From Gordonia sp. 'Campus' (GTDB taxonomy: Bacteria; Actinomycetota; Actinomycetes; Mycobacteriales; Mycobacteriaceae), in contig NZ_JAKOIW010000012.1 of NCBI RefSeq assembly GCF_022206305.1, forward strand, positions 85,579-149,578: 64,000 bases of DNA, given 5' to 3'. The position numbers and the translations under genes were made by a program. Below are positions 16,161 to 23,830 of this stretch, in pieces (within the stretch, counting starts at the first letter, position 1; the number at the start of each line of letters is the position of its first letter). A model generated the notes under the pieces. That model ran no database searches. It worked only from the letters and a program-made list of their open reading frames with translations, and was not told where the DNA came from.

Positions 16161-16550
16161 ATGACCGTTGAGCAAGCCGGGCTGGCCGAGAAGATCGATG
16201 CCGCCGTGGACGCCTACATCGAACTGCTGAATTCCGGTACTGCCGAGCAGATCGCCGATCTCTACGCGGCCGACGCAACCGTCGAGGACCCCATCGGTGC
16301 CGACATCCGCGACACCCGCGACCAGCTCGTGGAGTTCTACTCGGTCATCACCGGCATGGACGAGCGCACCGCGACCCTGAAGTGGAAGAAGATCGCCGGC
16401 GACACCGCCGTCTTCGAGTTCACCCTGGTCACCAAGACCGCGGGGCTCGCGTTCGAGATCACCCCGGTCGACATCATGGTGTTCGACGACCAGGGCAAGG
16501 TCTCGACGATGCGCGCGGTCTGGCAGCAGTCGGACCTCAAGCAGCTCTGA
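16161..16550 (+). CDS. Ketosteroid isomerase-like protein (SnoaL/NTF2 fold)
   Basis: A 129-residue NTF2-like protein. Residues aligning with the delta5-3-ketosteroid isomerase catalytic set are present: Tyr19 (in AYIELLN), Asp43 (in ATVEDPIG) and Asp104 (in PVDIMVFDD). The last strand, MRAVWQQSD, is also typical. The likely reaction is shifting a C5-C6 double bond to C4-C5 in 3-oxosteroids. The ATG at 16161 follows a strong TGGAGG site, and the upstream open frame is rejected. A KstR-type palindrome in the promoter independently supports a steroid role. The gene stands alone, divergent from the DUF4129 operon. Confidence 0.82.
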   Translation: MTVEQAGLAEKIDAAVDAYIELLNSGTAEQIADLYAADATVEDPIGADIRDTRDQLVEFYSVITGMDERTATLKWKKIAGDTAVFEFTLVTKTAGLAFEITPVDIMVFDDQGKVSTMRAVWQQSDLKQL

Positions 16551-16593
16551 GCGGGCTCCGTTCTGACGCGCATCCCGCAGAAAACACGCCACT

Positions 16594-16634
16594 TCTGCTC
16601 CCTGAGGTGCGAGCGAAGCGAGCCTCGAAGGGTC
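16594..16634. repeat. Dispersed repeat copy (short form)
   Basis: CTGCTCCCTGAGGTGCGAG followed by CGAAGCGAGCCTCGAAGGGT matches the left part of the element at 2321-2370. It forms a hairpin through GCGAGCGAAGCGAGC and CCCTGAGG/CCTCGAAGGG. It lies between the convergent KSI-like and SDR genes. Confidence 0.7.
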
Positions 16635-17313
16635 ACCCCCGCCCGGTCGGCCTCAGGACGATCTCCTCGGGATGGGCGTCGGCCGGGGTGGAGACCGCCT
16701 GCACCACGGCGCGGGCCACCGTCGAGGGCTTGAGGAATCGCGACGCGTCGTAGTCGTCGCCTTCGATGGCGACGATGTCGCGCTGCATGTCGGTGTCGAT
16801 GCGTCCGGGGAAGATTGTCGTCACCCGGAGCGTCGGCTCCTCGACGCGCAATCCGTCGGCGAGTGCGCGGAGACCGAACTTGCTCGCGGCGTACGGGGTC
16901 CAGCCGGGGTTGACCCGCCGCCCCGCACCGGAGTTGACGAAGACGACGTGCCCGCCGGCCGACCGCAGCGCGGGGAGCAGCAGTCGTGTCAGCTCCGCCG
17001 CCGCGATGAGATTCACCTCGAGTACGGACTGCCATTCTTCGACGGGGGTGTCGGCGATCTTCTCCAGGCTGCTGCCGACCCCGGCGTTGTGGACGAGGAC
17101 GTCCAGTGTGTTGACGGCCTCGACGGCTGCCTCGACCTCCTCGTAGTCGGTCAGCTCGACGGCGAACGTGCTGGCGCCGTCGAGCTCGGTGGCCAGCCGG
17201 TCCAGTTCGGCGGAGGGGCGTCCGCCCAGCAGCAGGTCGTGGGTGGGGGCGAGTTGGCGGGCGATCTCGGCACCGAGACCTCGGCTCGCTCCGGTGATCA
17301 AAGCGGTGGGCAC
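16633..17313 (-). CDS. Short-chain dehydrogenase/reductase (SDR)
   Basis: A 226-residue classical SDR: TGASRGLG nucleotide loop at residues 8-15, NAG near 82, catalytic Ser in VNSGAGRR, and YAASK at about 138-142, followed by TTIFPGRIDTDM. The predicted activity is NAD(P)-dependent alcohol/ketone interconversion; substrate unknown. It is somewhat short because the N-terminal region before the first strand is minimal. Divergent from the glucosylglycerate hydrolase gene. Confidence 0.93.
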   Translation of the reverse strand: MPTALITGASRGLGAEIARQLAPTHDLLLGGRPSAELDRLATELDGASTFAVELTDYEEVEAAVEAVNTLDVLVHNAGVGSSLEKIADTPVEEWQSVLEVNLIAAAELTRLLLPALRSAGGHVVFVNSGAGRRVNPGWTPYAASKFGLRALADGLRVEEPTLRVTTIFPGRIDTDMQRDIVAIEGDDYDASRFLKPSTVARAVVQAVSTPADAHPEEIVLRPTGRG

Positions 17314-17399
17314 CCCTCGACCCTACTGTCGAACCGGAGAAGCCGAACCGCATCGGGCTCGATGAGCAGAGGCGGACGCCGCGGGGCACAATCGTCGGC

Positions 17400-18740
17400 G
17401 TGGCCAGGTACGGATTCACCCCAACGCAGCTGTCGGCGCGCGCCGCGTACCTGCTGCGCGGAAACGACCTGGGCACGATGACAAGTGCTGCGCCCAAGCT
17501 GTATCCGCACATGTGGAGCTGGGACGCGGCGTTCGTCACCGTCGGCCTGGCGCCGTTGTCGGTGGAGCGCGCTGTCATCGAGATGGACACGCTGCTCTCG
17601 GCGCAGTGGCGCAACGGGATGATCCCGCACATCGTCTTCGCGAACGGTCGCGACGGGTACTTCCCCGGCCCGGCGCGATGGGAGTGCGCTCGGCTGGCCG
17701 AGTGTGCCCCCGACTTCCCCGACACGTCCGGCATCACCCAACCGCCCGTCCACGCGATCGCGGTCCAGCGCATCCTCGACCATTCGCGACGCCACGGCCG
17801 CACGACCCGCGCGGTGGCCAACGAGTTCATCGACCGTCGATGGAGTTCGCTGGTGCGATGGCATCGCTGGCTGGCCCACGCACGAGATCCCAACGGACGC
17901 GGACGGATCACCTTGTTCCACGGGTGGGAATCGGGCATGGACAACTCCCCGCGCTGGGACTCTGCGTACGCCAATGTCGTTCCCGGCCTGGATCTTCCAC
18001 CGTATCGACGGGCCGACCTCGACCACGTCGACGATTCGTCGATGCGCCCCACCGACCTCGAGTACGACAGGTACATCTGGCTCGTCGAACAGATGAAGCG
18101 CGCCGGCTACGACGACGAGTTGCTTCCCAAGGTGATGGACTTCGCGGTCGAGGACGTCTTCGTCAGCGCCATCTTCGCCGTCGCGTGCGACGTGCTGGCC
18201 ACCATCGGCGAGGACTACTCGAAACCGCGGTCCGACGTCCGTGACCTCCGTGCGTGGGCCGACCGGTTCCGGTCGGGCGTGGTGTCCGCGGCCAACGACC
18301 GCAACGGTGCGGCAAGGGATTTCGACCTACGCGCCAACTCGTGGATCAACACCGAGACGATCGCGGTGTTCGCACCGCTGCTGTGCGGCGGCCTCTCCCG
18401 CGAACGGGAACGCGCCCTCCTGCGGCTCTTCGAAGGTCCGCGGTACTGCGGCCATCCCGATCTCCGATACGCGGTACCGCCGTCGACGTCGCCGATCTCG
18501 GCGGACTTCCGGCCGCGTGAGTACTGGCGCGGTCCGGTCTGGCCGGTGATGACGTGGTTGTTCAGCTGGGCGTTCGCCCGCCGGGGGTGGACCGAACGGT
18601 CCGCGCGGCTCCGCGAGGAAGGGCTGCGCCAAGCGACCGACGGCACGTTTGCCGAGTACTACGAGCCCTTCACCGGCGAACCGCTCGGCAGCATGCAGCA
18701 GAGCTGGACCGCGGCGTCGGTCCTGGACTGGCTGGACTGA
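17400..18740 (+). CDS. Glucosylglycerate hydrolase (GH63 family)
   Basis: A 446-residue protein of the length and sequence style of mycobacterial glucosylglycerate hydrolase, which cleaves the compatible solute glucosylglycerate to glucose and glycerate. An (alpha/alpha)6 barrel is suggested by repeated W-rich helices: MWSWDAAFVTVGL, HGWESGMDNSPRWD, NSWINTETIAVF, YWRGPVWPVMTWLF and GSMQQSWTAASVLDWL. Acidic residues in WSWDAA and GWESGMDNSPRWD are likely catalytic or substrate-binding. The start is GTG at 17400 (VARYGFTPTQL). No synthesis genes are adjacent. In mycobacteria the enzyme mobilises glucosylglycerate after nitrogen limitation. Confidence 0.9.
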   Translation: MARYGFTPTQLSARAAYLLRGNDLGTMTSAAPKLYPHMWSWDAAFVTVGLAPLSVERAVIEMDTLLSAQWRNGMIPHIVFANGRDGYFPGPARWECARLAECAPDFPDTSGITQPPVHAIAVQRILDHSRRHGRTTRAVANEFIDRRWSSLVRWHRWLAHARDPNGRGRITLFHGWESGMDNSPRWDSAYANVVPGLDLPPYRRADLDHVDDSSMRPTDLEYDRYIWLVEQMKRAGYDDELLPKVMDFAVEDVFVSAIFAVACDVLATIGEDYSKPRSDVRDLRAWADRFRSGVVSAANDRNGAARDFDLRANSWINTETIAVFAPLLCGGLSRERERALLRLFEGPRYCGHPDLRYAVPPSTSPISADFRPREYWRGPVWPVMTWLFSWAFARRGWTERSARLREEGLRQATDGTFAEYYEPFTGEPLGSMQQSWTAASVLDWLD

Positions 18741-18753
18741 GCGCCCAGGCCAA

Positions 18754-19410
18754 TCAGAACCGTGCGAAGCGGTGTGCCGCGATGAGCGCGCCGGAGACAT
18801 CGGCGTGGGAGACGACCGGTCCGAGTGCCCTGTGCAGGGTCGCTTCGGTGACCGGGGAGTCGATCATCGTGCGGACCGCGTCGTCGAGGTCGGTCGGAGG
18901 CGTCTCCCGGATCTCCTCGCACCAGTGGCGGATGAGATCAGCAGCCGCCTCCACCGTGGCCGAGGTGTCGCGGAAGGGCAGATTCAGACTGACGAATCCG
19001 TCGTCGACCGCGTAGTCGGCGCGGCGCCAGCCACCATCGTCGAATCCGTAGACGAACCCGATCCACATCCCATCGGTGCGTTGCCGACCGAGGTGTCCGG
19101 CGATGGTCGTCCCCCACCAGGGTGGGCTTCCTGCGAGCAAGTCGGTCTCGGGCTCACCGAAGTACGCCGCGCCCTCCCGGTAGTACGTCTCCGAGTACTC
19201 GTGATCATGTCCGACCAAGACCGCCCGCGACGCATCGGCGAAGACCAGGTCGGCCCAGTTGCCACCGCCGTCGTCGTAGTGCCACACGTCCGGAGTCGCC
19301 CAGCATCCATCGCTCCACCGCGACCCACGCGCGGCCAGGATCGCCGCGTACGCAGCCCATCTCGGCCTCATCTCGCCGGGAGAGGGGCAATCGACGATCC
19401 GCAACGTCAT
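18754..19410 (-). CDS. Conserved-looking protein of unknown function
   Basis: A 218-residue protein, start at ATG 19410 (MTLRIVDCPSPGEMRPRW). It is rich in Trp, Tyr, Asp and Gly, with segments WATPDVWHYDDGGGNWADLVF, LVGHDHEYSETYY and PPWWGTTIAGHLG. No signal peptide or membrane segment. I do not recognise the family; the composition recalls small soluble immunity or SUKH-like proteins, but there is no toxin nearby to support that. Convergent with the glucosylglycerate hydrolase gene (13 bp apart) and downstream of the TetR gene on the same strand transcript direction reversed in order (TetR 3' end is 44 bp from this start). Confidence 0.65.
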   Translation of the reverse strand: MTLRIVDCPSPGEMRPRWAAYAAILAARGSRWSDGCWATPDVWHYDDGGGNWADLVFADASRAVLVGHDHEYSETYYREGAAYFGEPETDLLAGSPPWWGTTIAGHLGRQRTDGMWIGFVYGFDDGGWRRADYAVDDGFVSLNLPFRDTSATVEAAADLIRHWCEEIRETPPTDLDDAVRTMIDSPVTEATLHRALGPVVSHADVSGALIAAHRFARF

Positions 19411-19454
19411 CCGATCCTCCGAACGCGCACTGTCCCCGTCGTTTCCGCCATGTC

Positions 19455-20075
19455 CTACAGCTCCCTCATCCGCCGGCAGACGTCGTCGTACACCGCGACG
19501 AGCGTCCGGTCCGCCTCCGGGGTGACGGCCTCGTTCACCTCGACCCACTCCTCGAACGCACACTGCACTTCGAGGTTGGCGATCTCGAGGATCATCCGGA
19601 TCTGGCCGCGGGTGCGTACCGAACCGCGATCGCCCAGCGCCTCGGGTCGTCGACGCGACCTGTCGGCGTACCGTCCGAGTGCCGCCCGGCTCAGGGTCGG
19701 GGTCGCGAGGACCAGCTTCTGCACACGCAGGAAGTGCGCCGACACGTCGTCACTGCGGTCGCCGAATCCTTCGAGCAGCGTGCGGTAGGCGCCCTCGATG
19801 TCGGCGAGGGTGAAGGCATCGGGATCGATCGACGCGAGGTGGTCGTCGAGCGCCTGATCGAACCCGAACCGGTCGAAGAGCACGCAGTCTTCCTTGGTGG
19901 GGAAGTAGCGGAAAAAGGTCCGCGGTGACACTCCGGCTGCCGCCGCGATCTCGTCGACCGTCGTCTCGTCGAACCCGTTGCGCTCGAACAGATCCACCGC
20001 GGCCTCGTGGATGTCCAGGCGTGTGGCGTCCCGTCGGCGGGCCCGTAACCCGCCTCCGTCGGAGGATTCCGTCAT
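19455..20075 (-). CDS. TetR family regulator of the adjacent efflux pump
   Basis: A 206-residue TetR protein: helix-turn-helix TTVDEIAAAAGVSPRTFFRYFPTKEDCVLFD at about residues 37-67 and a helical ligand domain. Start at ATG 20075 (MTESSDGG); the very long frame continuing to 21338 is antisense to the efflux gene and is discarded. Divergent from the DHA2 transporter, with a 15-bp perfect palindrome between them. The family frequently represses such pumps and releases on drug binding. Confidence 0.92.
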   Translation of the reverse strand: MTESSDGGGLRARRRDATRLDIHEAAVDLFERNGFDETTVDEIAAAAGVSPRTFFRYFPTKEDCVLFDRFGFDQALDDHLASIDPDAFTLADIEGAYRTLLEGFGDRSDDVSAHFLRVQKLVLATPTLSRAALGRYADRSRRRPEALGDRGSVRTRGQIRMILEIANLEVQCAFEEWVEVNEAVTPEADRTLVAVYDDVCRRMREL

Positions 20076-20125
20076 GACGTCGAGACTATCGCCCGGTGCG
20101 TCGGTGACGTCATTCGATGCCAAAC

Positions 20126-20140
20126 TGGCAGTGACTGCCA
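20126..20140. promoter_or_regulatory. Predicted TetR operator
   Basis: TGGCAGTGACTGCCA is a perfect palindrome around a central base. It lies in the 108-bp region between the divergent TetR and DHA2 efflux genes, 44 bp before the pump start. Confidence 0.7.
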
Positions 20141-20183
20141 CATTCCGGTAGCGTCGCCGTGTGATCGACCGGACGACCCTGCG

Positions 20184-21674
20184 ATGGAAGAGCGAACAGT
20201 GACCGAGAATGTGGCCCTCGCGGGCACCGAGCGGCGGACGGACGCCGGAGGAGACCGCAGCGCCGTGCTGCTCATCGGCGTGCTGCTGGTCGCCGCCTTC
20301 GTGGTGATCCTCAACGAGACGATCCTCAGCGTCGCGCTGCCCACGCTGATGACCGACCTCGACATCACCGCCGCCACCGCGCAGTGGTTGACCAGTGGCT
20401 TCCTGCTGACCATGGCGATCCTCATCCCCATCACCGGATTCCTGATGCAGCGGTTCACGCTGCGATCGATCTACATCTCGGCGATGGGTCTGTTCACGGT
20501 GGGCACGCTCGTCGCCGCGCTGGCGCCGGGCTTCGAACTCCTGATGGTCGCGCGGGTCGTGCAGGCGTCGGGTACCGCGCTCATGGTGCCGCTGCTGATG
20601 ACGACCATCCTCAACGTCGTCCCGGAGCAGAACCGCGGCCGCACGATGGGGCTCGTGTCGATCGTGATCTCCGTGGCGCCGGCCATCGGGCCGACGGTCT
20701 CCGGTCTGATCCTGCAATCGCTGAGCTGGCGCGCGATGTTCTGGATCGTGCTGCCGATCGCCGTCGGAGCGCTGGTCTTGGGCGGCGTGTTCGTCCGGAA
20801 TGTGACCGAACGGCGCCCGTCGCACCTCGACATCATCTCGGTTCCGCTGTCCGCCTTGGGCTTCGGCGGCGTGGTCTACGGCTTGAGCAGCATCGGGGAG
20901 TCCGCGAACGGGCACGCCCCGATCCCGCCGTGGGTGCCGCTCGTCATCGGCGTCGTCGCCCTGGCGCTGTTCGTCTGGCGCCAGCTCGGTCTCGCCGAGC
21001 GAGGTCACGCCCTGCTCGACCTCCGCACCTTCGCGGTGGGGCCGTTCCGTCTGGCCGTCGTACTGATGGCGGGCTTCATGCTCACGCTGTTCGGTGCGCT
21101 CATCATCCTCCCGCTGTACCTGCAGAACGTCCTGGGCAAGGAGGTCCTGACCACCGGGCTCGTTCTGTTGCCGGGAGGTTTGGTCATGGGTCTGCTCGCA
21201 CCGTTCGTCGGAGCGCTGTTCGACAAGGTGGGCGCCCGGCCGCTGGTCCTGCCCGGCACGATCGCGGTCAGCGCGGGCACCTGGCTGCTCACCACTCTCG
21301 ACGCGGACTCGTCGATCGGCATGGTGATCGCTGCACACGTGATCCTCAGCGCAGGAATCGCTTTCGGCCTGACGCCGCTGATGACGTCGGCCCTCGGATC
21401 GCTGAAGCCCGAGCTGTACTCACACGGCAGCGCGACGGTCAGCACGATCCAGCAGGTCGCCGGCGCCGCCGGTACGGCTCTCTTCATCACGCTGATGACC
21501 CGGGGTACGCAGTCGGCGATCGATGACGGCGTCAACCCGCTGCAGGCCGGGGCCGACGGTGTCCACACCGCGTTCCTGGTCGCCGCGTGCCTGTCGTTGG
21601 TCCTCGTCGCGGCGGCCGTACTGGTGCGCGGGCGGACCGGAGCGTCGAAGGTCGAAGCACCCGCAACCGCCTGA
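20184..21674 (+). CDS. DHA2 family MFS multidrug efflux transporter
   Basis: A 496-residue, 14-helix MFS transporter. The drug:H+ antiporter motif C is visible as SVAPAIGPTVSGLI (about residue 170), motif A-like sequence after helix 2 (ITGFLMQRFTLRSIY), and the typical first helix VILNETILSVALPTLM. The membrane protein would export drugs or lipophilic compounds using the proton gradient. Start at ATG 20184 (MEERTVTENV); a GTG five codons later is possible. Regulated by the divergent TetR. Confidence 0.95.
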   Translation: MEERTVTENVALAGTERRTDAGGDRSAVLLIGVLLVAAFVVILNETILSVALPTLMTDLDITAATAQWLTSGFLLTMAILIPITGFLMQRFTLRSIYISAMGLFTVGTLVAALAPGFELLMVARVVQASGTALMVPLLMTTILNVVPEQNRGRTMGLVSIVISVAPAIGPTVSGLILQSLSWRAMFWIVLPIAVGALVLGGVFVRNVTERRPSHLDIISVPLSALGFGGVVYGLSSIGESANGHAPIPPWVPLVIGVVALALFVWRQLGLAERGHALLDLRTFAVGPFRLAVVLMAGFMLTLFGALIILPLYLQNVLGKEVLTTGLVLLPGGLVMGLLAPFVGALFDKVGARPLVLPGTIAVSAGTWLLTTLDADSSIGMVIAAHVILSAGIAFGLTPLMTSALGSLKPELYSHGSATVSTIQQVAGAAGTALFITLMTRGTQSAIDDGVNPLQAGADGVHTAFLVAACLSLVLVAAAVLVRGRTGASKVEAPATA

Positions 21675-21724
21675 CCGCAGCGGCCGCACGTCGTAGCACG
21701 CCATTACAAAGCCGTCACGCAGCG

Positions 21725-21743
21725 GAAACACTTCACTTGTTTC
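21725..21743. promoter_or_regulatory. Inverted repeat upstream of the dimethylamine gene cluster
   Basis: GAAACA-N7-TGTTTC, exact arms, about 93 bp before the cupin gene that opens the cluster. It sits in a locally AT-rich promoter region, so it is a candidate operator. The regulator is unknown; the XRE-cupin protein at 34441 is the nearest functional candidate. Confidence 0.45.
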
Positions 21744-21835
21744 ATAACAGGGGACAACGTCCACTCTGGTGATTCACCCTCCGGGGATGGATCGCATATC
21801 GACACCAGAGCGAGTACCCCATGTGAAGGAGCATC

Positions 21836-22219
21836 GTGACGATCGAAAGCGCCAAGGCGTTGGAGTTCCGTGTGACCGGCGACGGATACCAGGATCTGCC
21901 GAGGATGCCCGAGGCCGAGTACCCGGGTACTGAAGGCTTCATCGGAGACGTGTACGAGAACCCGGATGGCAGTCCGATGTGCAGCGGCTATTTCGAGCTC
22001 CGGCACACCGACGAACCCCTGTACTACGAGTACGAGTACGACGAGATGAAGGTCGTGCTCGAGGGCGAGTTCCTGCTGGAGAACAAGGAGACCGGACAGA
22101 AGACGGTGGCGAAGGCCAAGGACGCGATCTACTTCCCGAAGGGTTCCAAGATCTACTTCAGCACTACCGATTACGCGCTGGCCTTCTACACGGGTCTGCG
22201 CGACGCGAGCCTCCTCTGA
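21836..22219 (+). CDS. Cupin domain protein (EutQ/DUF861-like), N-demethylase cluster
   Basis: A 127-residue single cupin. The fold is evident from GYFELRHTDEPLYYEYEYDEMKVVLEGEFLLEN and the second half AKAKDAIYFPKGSKIYFSTTDYALAFYTGL; the usual metal His residues are largely replaced by Tyr/Glu. GTG start at 21836 behind a GAAGGAG ribosome site. It leads the cluster cupin-dmmA-reductase-heme subunit with a 7-bp gap to dmmA, and such cupins are commonly found with dimethylamine monooxygenase genes. It probably assists or is a subunit of the demethylase, an assignment based on context. Confidence 0.78.
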   Translation: MTIESAKALEFRVTGDGYQDLPRMPEAEYPGTEGFIGDVYENPDGSPMCSGYFELRHTDEPLYYEYEYDEMKVVLEGEFLLENKETGQKTVAKAKDAIYFPKGSKIYFSTTDYALAFYTGLRDASLL

Positions 22220-22226
22220 GGCCGTC

Positions 22227-22832
22227 GTGTCGCAGCTCGCCTACTCCAGCGTGCCCGTGTGGGCGCGTCCCGGCGGAACCTCCGACCTGACAACGCCCGA
22301 GCCGACCGGCAGCTCGTATGTGCTGGTCGGCGTCGGGGACGTCGCCGACCTACTGGCCCGCTCCGAAGCGCGGCTACCGCATGGCACGACGCGGCTTCAC
22401 GGTGACGTCGCCTCGGTCACCCCGCTGCTGGCGACGGCACTGTCAGATGCCGTTGTCGGAGTGCGCGTCCACATCATCGCTGACGCCGGCGCGGCACTGG
22501 CGTTACGTGCGGTGGCGCTGAACGCCGGCCTCGAGGACGACGAGATCGAGATCGTGACGGTGACGGCACCGGCGCCCCATCGCCCCGTGCTCGAGATCTT
22601 CTGCGCCCACTGCCGGACGGTCACCCGTGCGTCGGCGCGGGTCGACGATGTCGTCGCATGTACCGGCTGCCGCCGCGATCTTCTCGTCTACCACCACGTG
22701 TCTCGCCGATCAGGCCACTTCCTGGGCTTCATGGTCGATGCCGAGACGTCCCGACCGAGCTGTGGCACAGCCCATCCCACCGACACGGACCAGCACTCCG
22801 CCACACACTCACACGCCGAGGAGGCCCGATGA
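22227..22832 (+). CDS. dmmA: Dimethylamine monooxygenase subunit DmmA-like
   Basis: A 201-residue protein of the DmmA family. The N-terminal 120 residues form an alpha/beta region (LVGVGDVADLLARSEARL, then VRVHIIADAGAALALRAVALNAGL). The C-terminus carries a zinc-ribbon-like CAHC-x18-CTGC motif at about residues 131-155, followed by YHHVSRRSGHFLGFMVDAE. GTG start at 22227. In known clusters this subunit accompanies a ferredoxin reductase and a heme N-demethylase that oxidise dimethylamine to methylamine and formaldehyde. The stop overlaps the next start by 4 bp. Confidence 0.82.
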   Translation: MSQLAYSSVPVWARPGGTSDLTTPEPTGSSYVLVGVGDVADLLARSEARLPHGTTRLHGDVASVTPLLATALSDAVVGVRVHIIADAGAALALRAVALNAGLEDDEIEIVTVTAPAPHRPVLEIFCAHCRTVTRASARVDDVVACTGCRRDLLVYHHVSRRSGHFLGFMVDAETSRPSCGTAHPTDTDQHSATHSHAEEAR

Positions 22833-23830
22833 CCATGACGATGGCCGACACGGCTGTGTCGGGACCCACCCCCGGGTGGCGGAATCACGCTGCGACGCTG
22901 GAACTGGTCGTGACGTCGGTAGCCGCACCGGCCCGCGACATCCGCTCGATCACCTTCGCCGACCCGGCCGGTCGTGCGCTCCCCGGATTCGTTCCCGGCA
23001 GCCATGTCGTCGTGCATGCCGGGTCCCACACCAACGCCTACAGCCTCACCGGCGACGGCACGCACCCCGCCCGGTACTCGATCTCCGTCCTGCGGGTGGC
23101 AGGTGGGAACGGTGGATCACGCTGGCTGCACGACGAACTCGACGAGGGCGACCTCGTGACGGTGGGCCTACCCCGGAGTGCGTTCGCACCGGTCGCCCGC
23201 GCTCGCAAGCACCTGCTCATCGCAGGCGGTATCGGTATCACCCCCATGGTGTCGCACCTGCGCGCGGCCGACCGCTGGCAGCGAGACGCCCAACTGCTCT
23301 ACGTCTTCCGCGAATCGTCCGCCGCACACCTGCCAGACGTCACGGCGCTCGCCGGGGCCCGTGCCGAACTGTTCACCGACCGGGCGTCCTTCGCCGGAGG
23401 CCTGGGGCGGGCGCTCTGCTCGCAACCCGTCGGCACGCATCTGTACGTGTGTGGCCCGTCGACGATGATCGATGTCGTCGTCGCGTCTGCCGAGGCGGCG
23501 GGATGGCCGCCGTCCCGAATTCATGTGGAGCGCTTCGGGATGGACGCCTTGGACGCGGGCGATCCCTTCCGGGTGACCTTGACGGGTTCCGGTCGCAGCG
23601 TCGACGTCCCCTCGGGCACGAGTCTTCTGGAAGCTCTGGAGAACGCGGGGGCCTCCGTCCCCAGCCTGTGTCGGCAGGGCGTGTGCGGGGAGTGCCGCAT
23701 CCCGGTGACCGGCGGTAGACCCGTGCACCGTGACCACTATCTCGGCTCGGACGAGAAGCAGGCCGGCGACGTGATCATGCCGTGCGTCTCGCGCGCGAAT
23801 GCGGGTACGACCCTGGAGGTGCCGCTGTGA
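22829..23830 (+). CDS. PDR/VanB-type ferredoxin reductase of the N-demethylase
   Basis: A 333-residue flavin reductase. The flavin domain has ARYSISVLRVAGG, the NAD(P) domain has LIAGGIGITPMVSHLRA, YVFRESS and YVCGPSTMID, and the C-terminus has a plant-type [2Fe-2S] ferredoxin with Cys pattern CRQGVCGEC and a final Cys in MPCVSRA. It passes electrons from NAD(P)H through the flavin and iron-sulfur cluster to the heme subunit encoded next. ATG 22829 overlaps the dmmA stop and the gene overlaps the following one by 4 bp. The longer frame from 22658 is rejected. Confidence 0.92.
   Translation: MTMTMADTAVSGPTPGWRNHAATLELVVTSVAAPARDIRSITFADPAGRALPGFVPGSHVVVHAGSHTNAYSLTGDGTHPARYSISVLRVAGGNGGSRWLHDELDEGDLVTVGLPRSAFAPVARARKHLLIAGGIGITPMVSHLRAADRWQRDAQLLYVFRESSAAHLPDVTALAGARAELFTDRASFAGGLGRALCSQPVGTHLYVCGPSTMIDVVVASAEAAGWPPSRIHVERFGMDALDAGDPFRVTLTGSGRSVDVPSGTSLLEALENAGASVPSLCRQGVCGECRIPVTGGRPVHRDHYLGSDEKQAGDVIMPCVSRANAGTTLEVPL

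Noticed and set aside
20076..21338. Long minus-strand extension of the TetR frame across the efflux pump
   Set aside because: The extension is Gln/Arg/Asp-rich antisense noise; TetR homology begins only at 20075.
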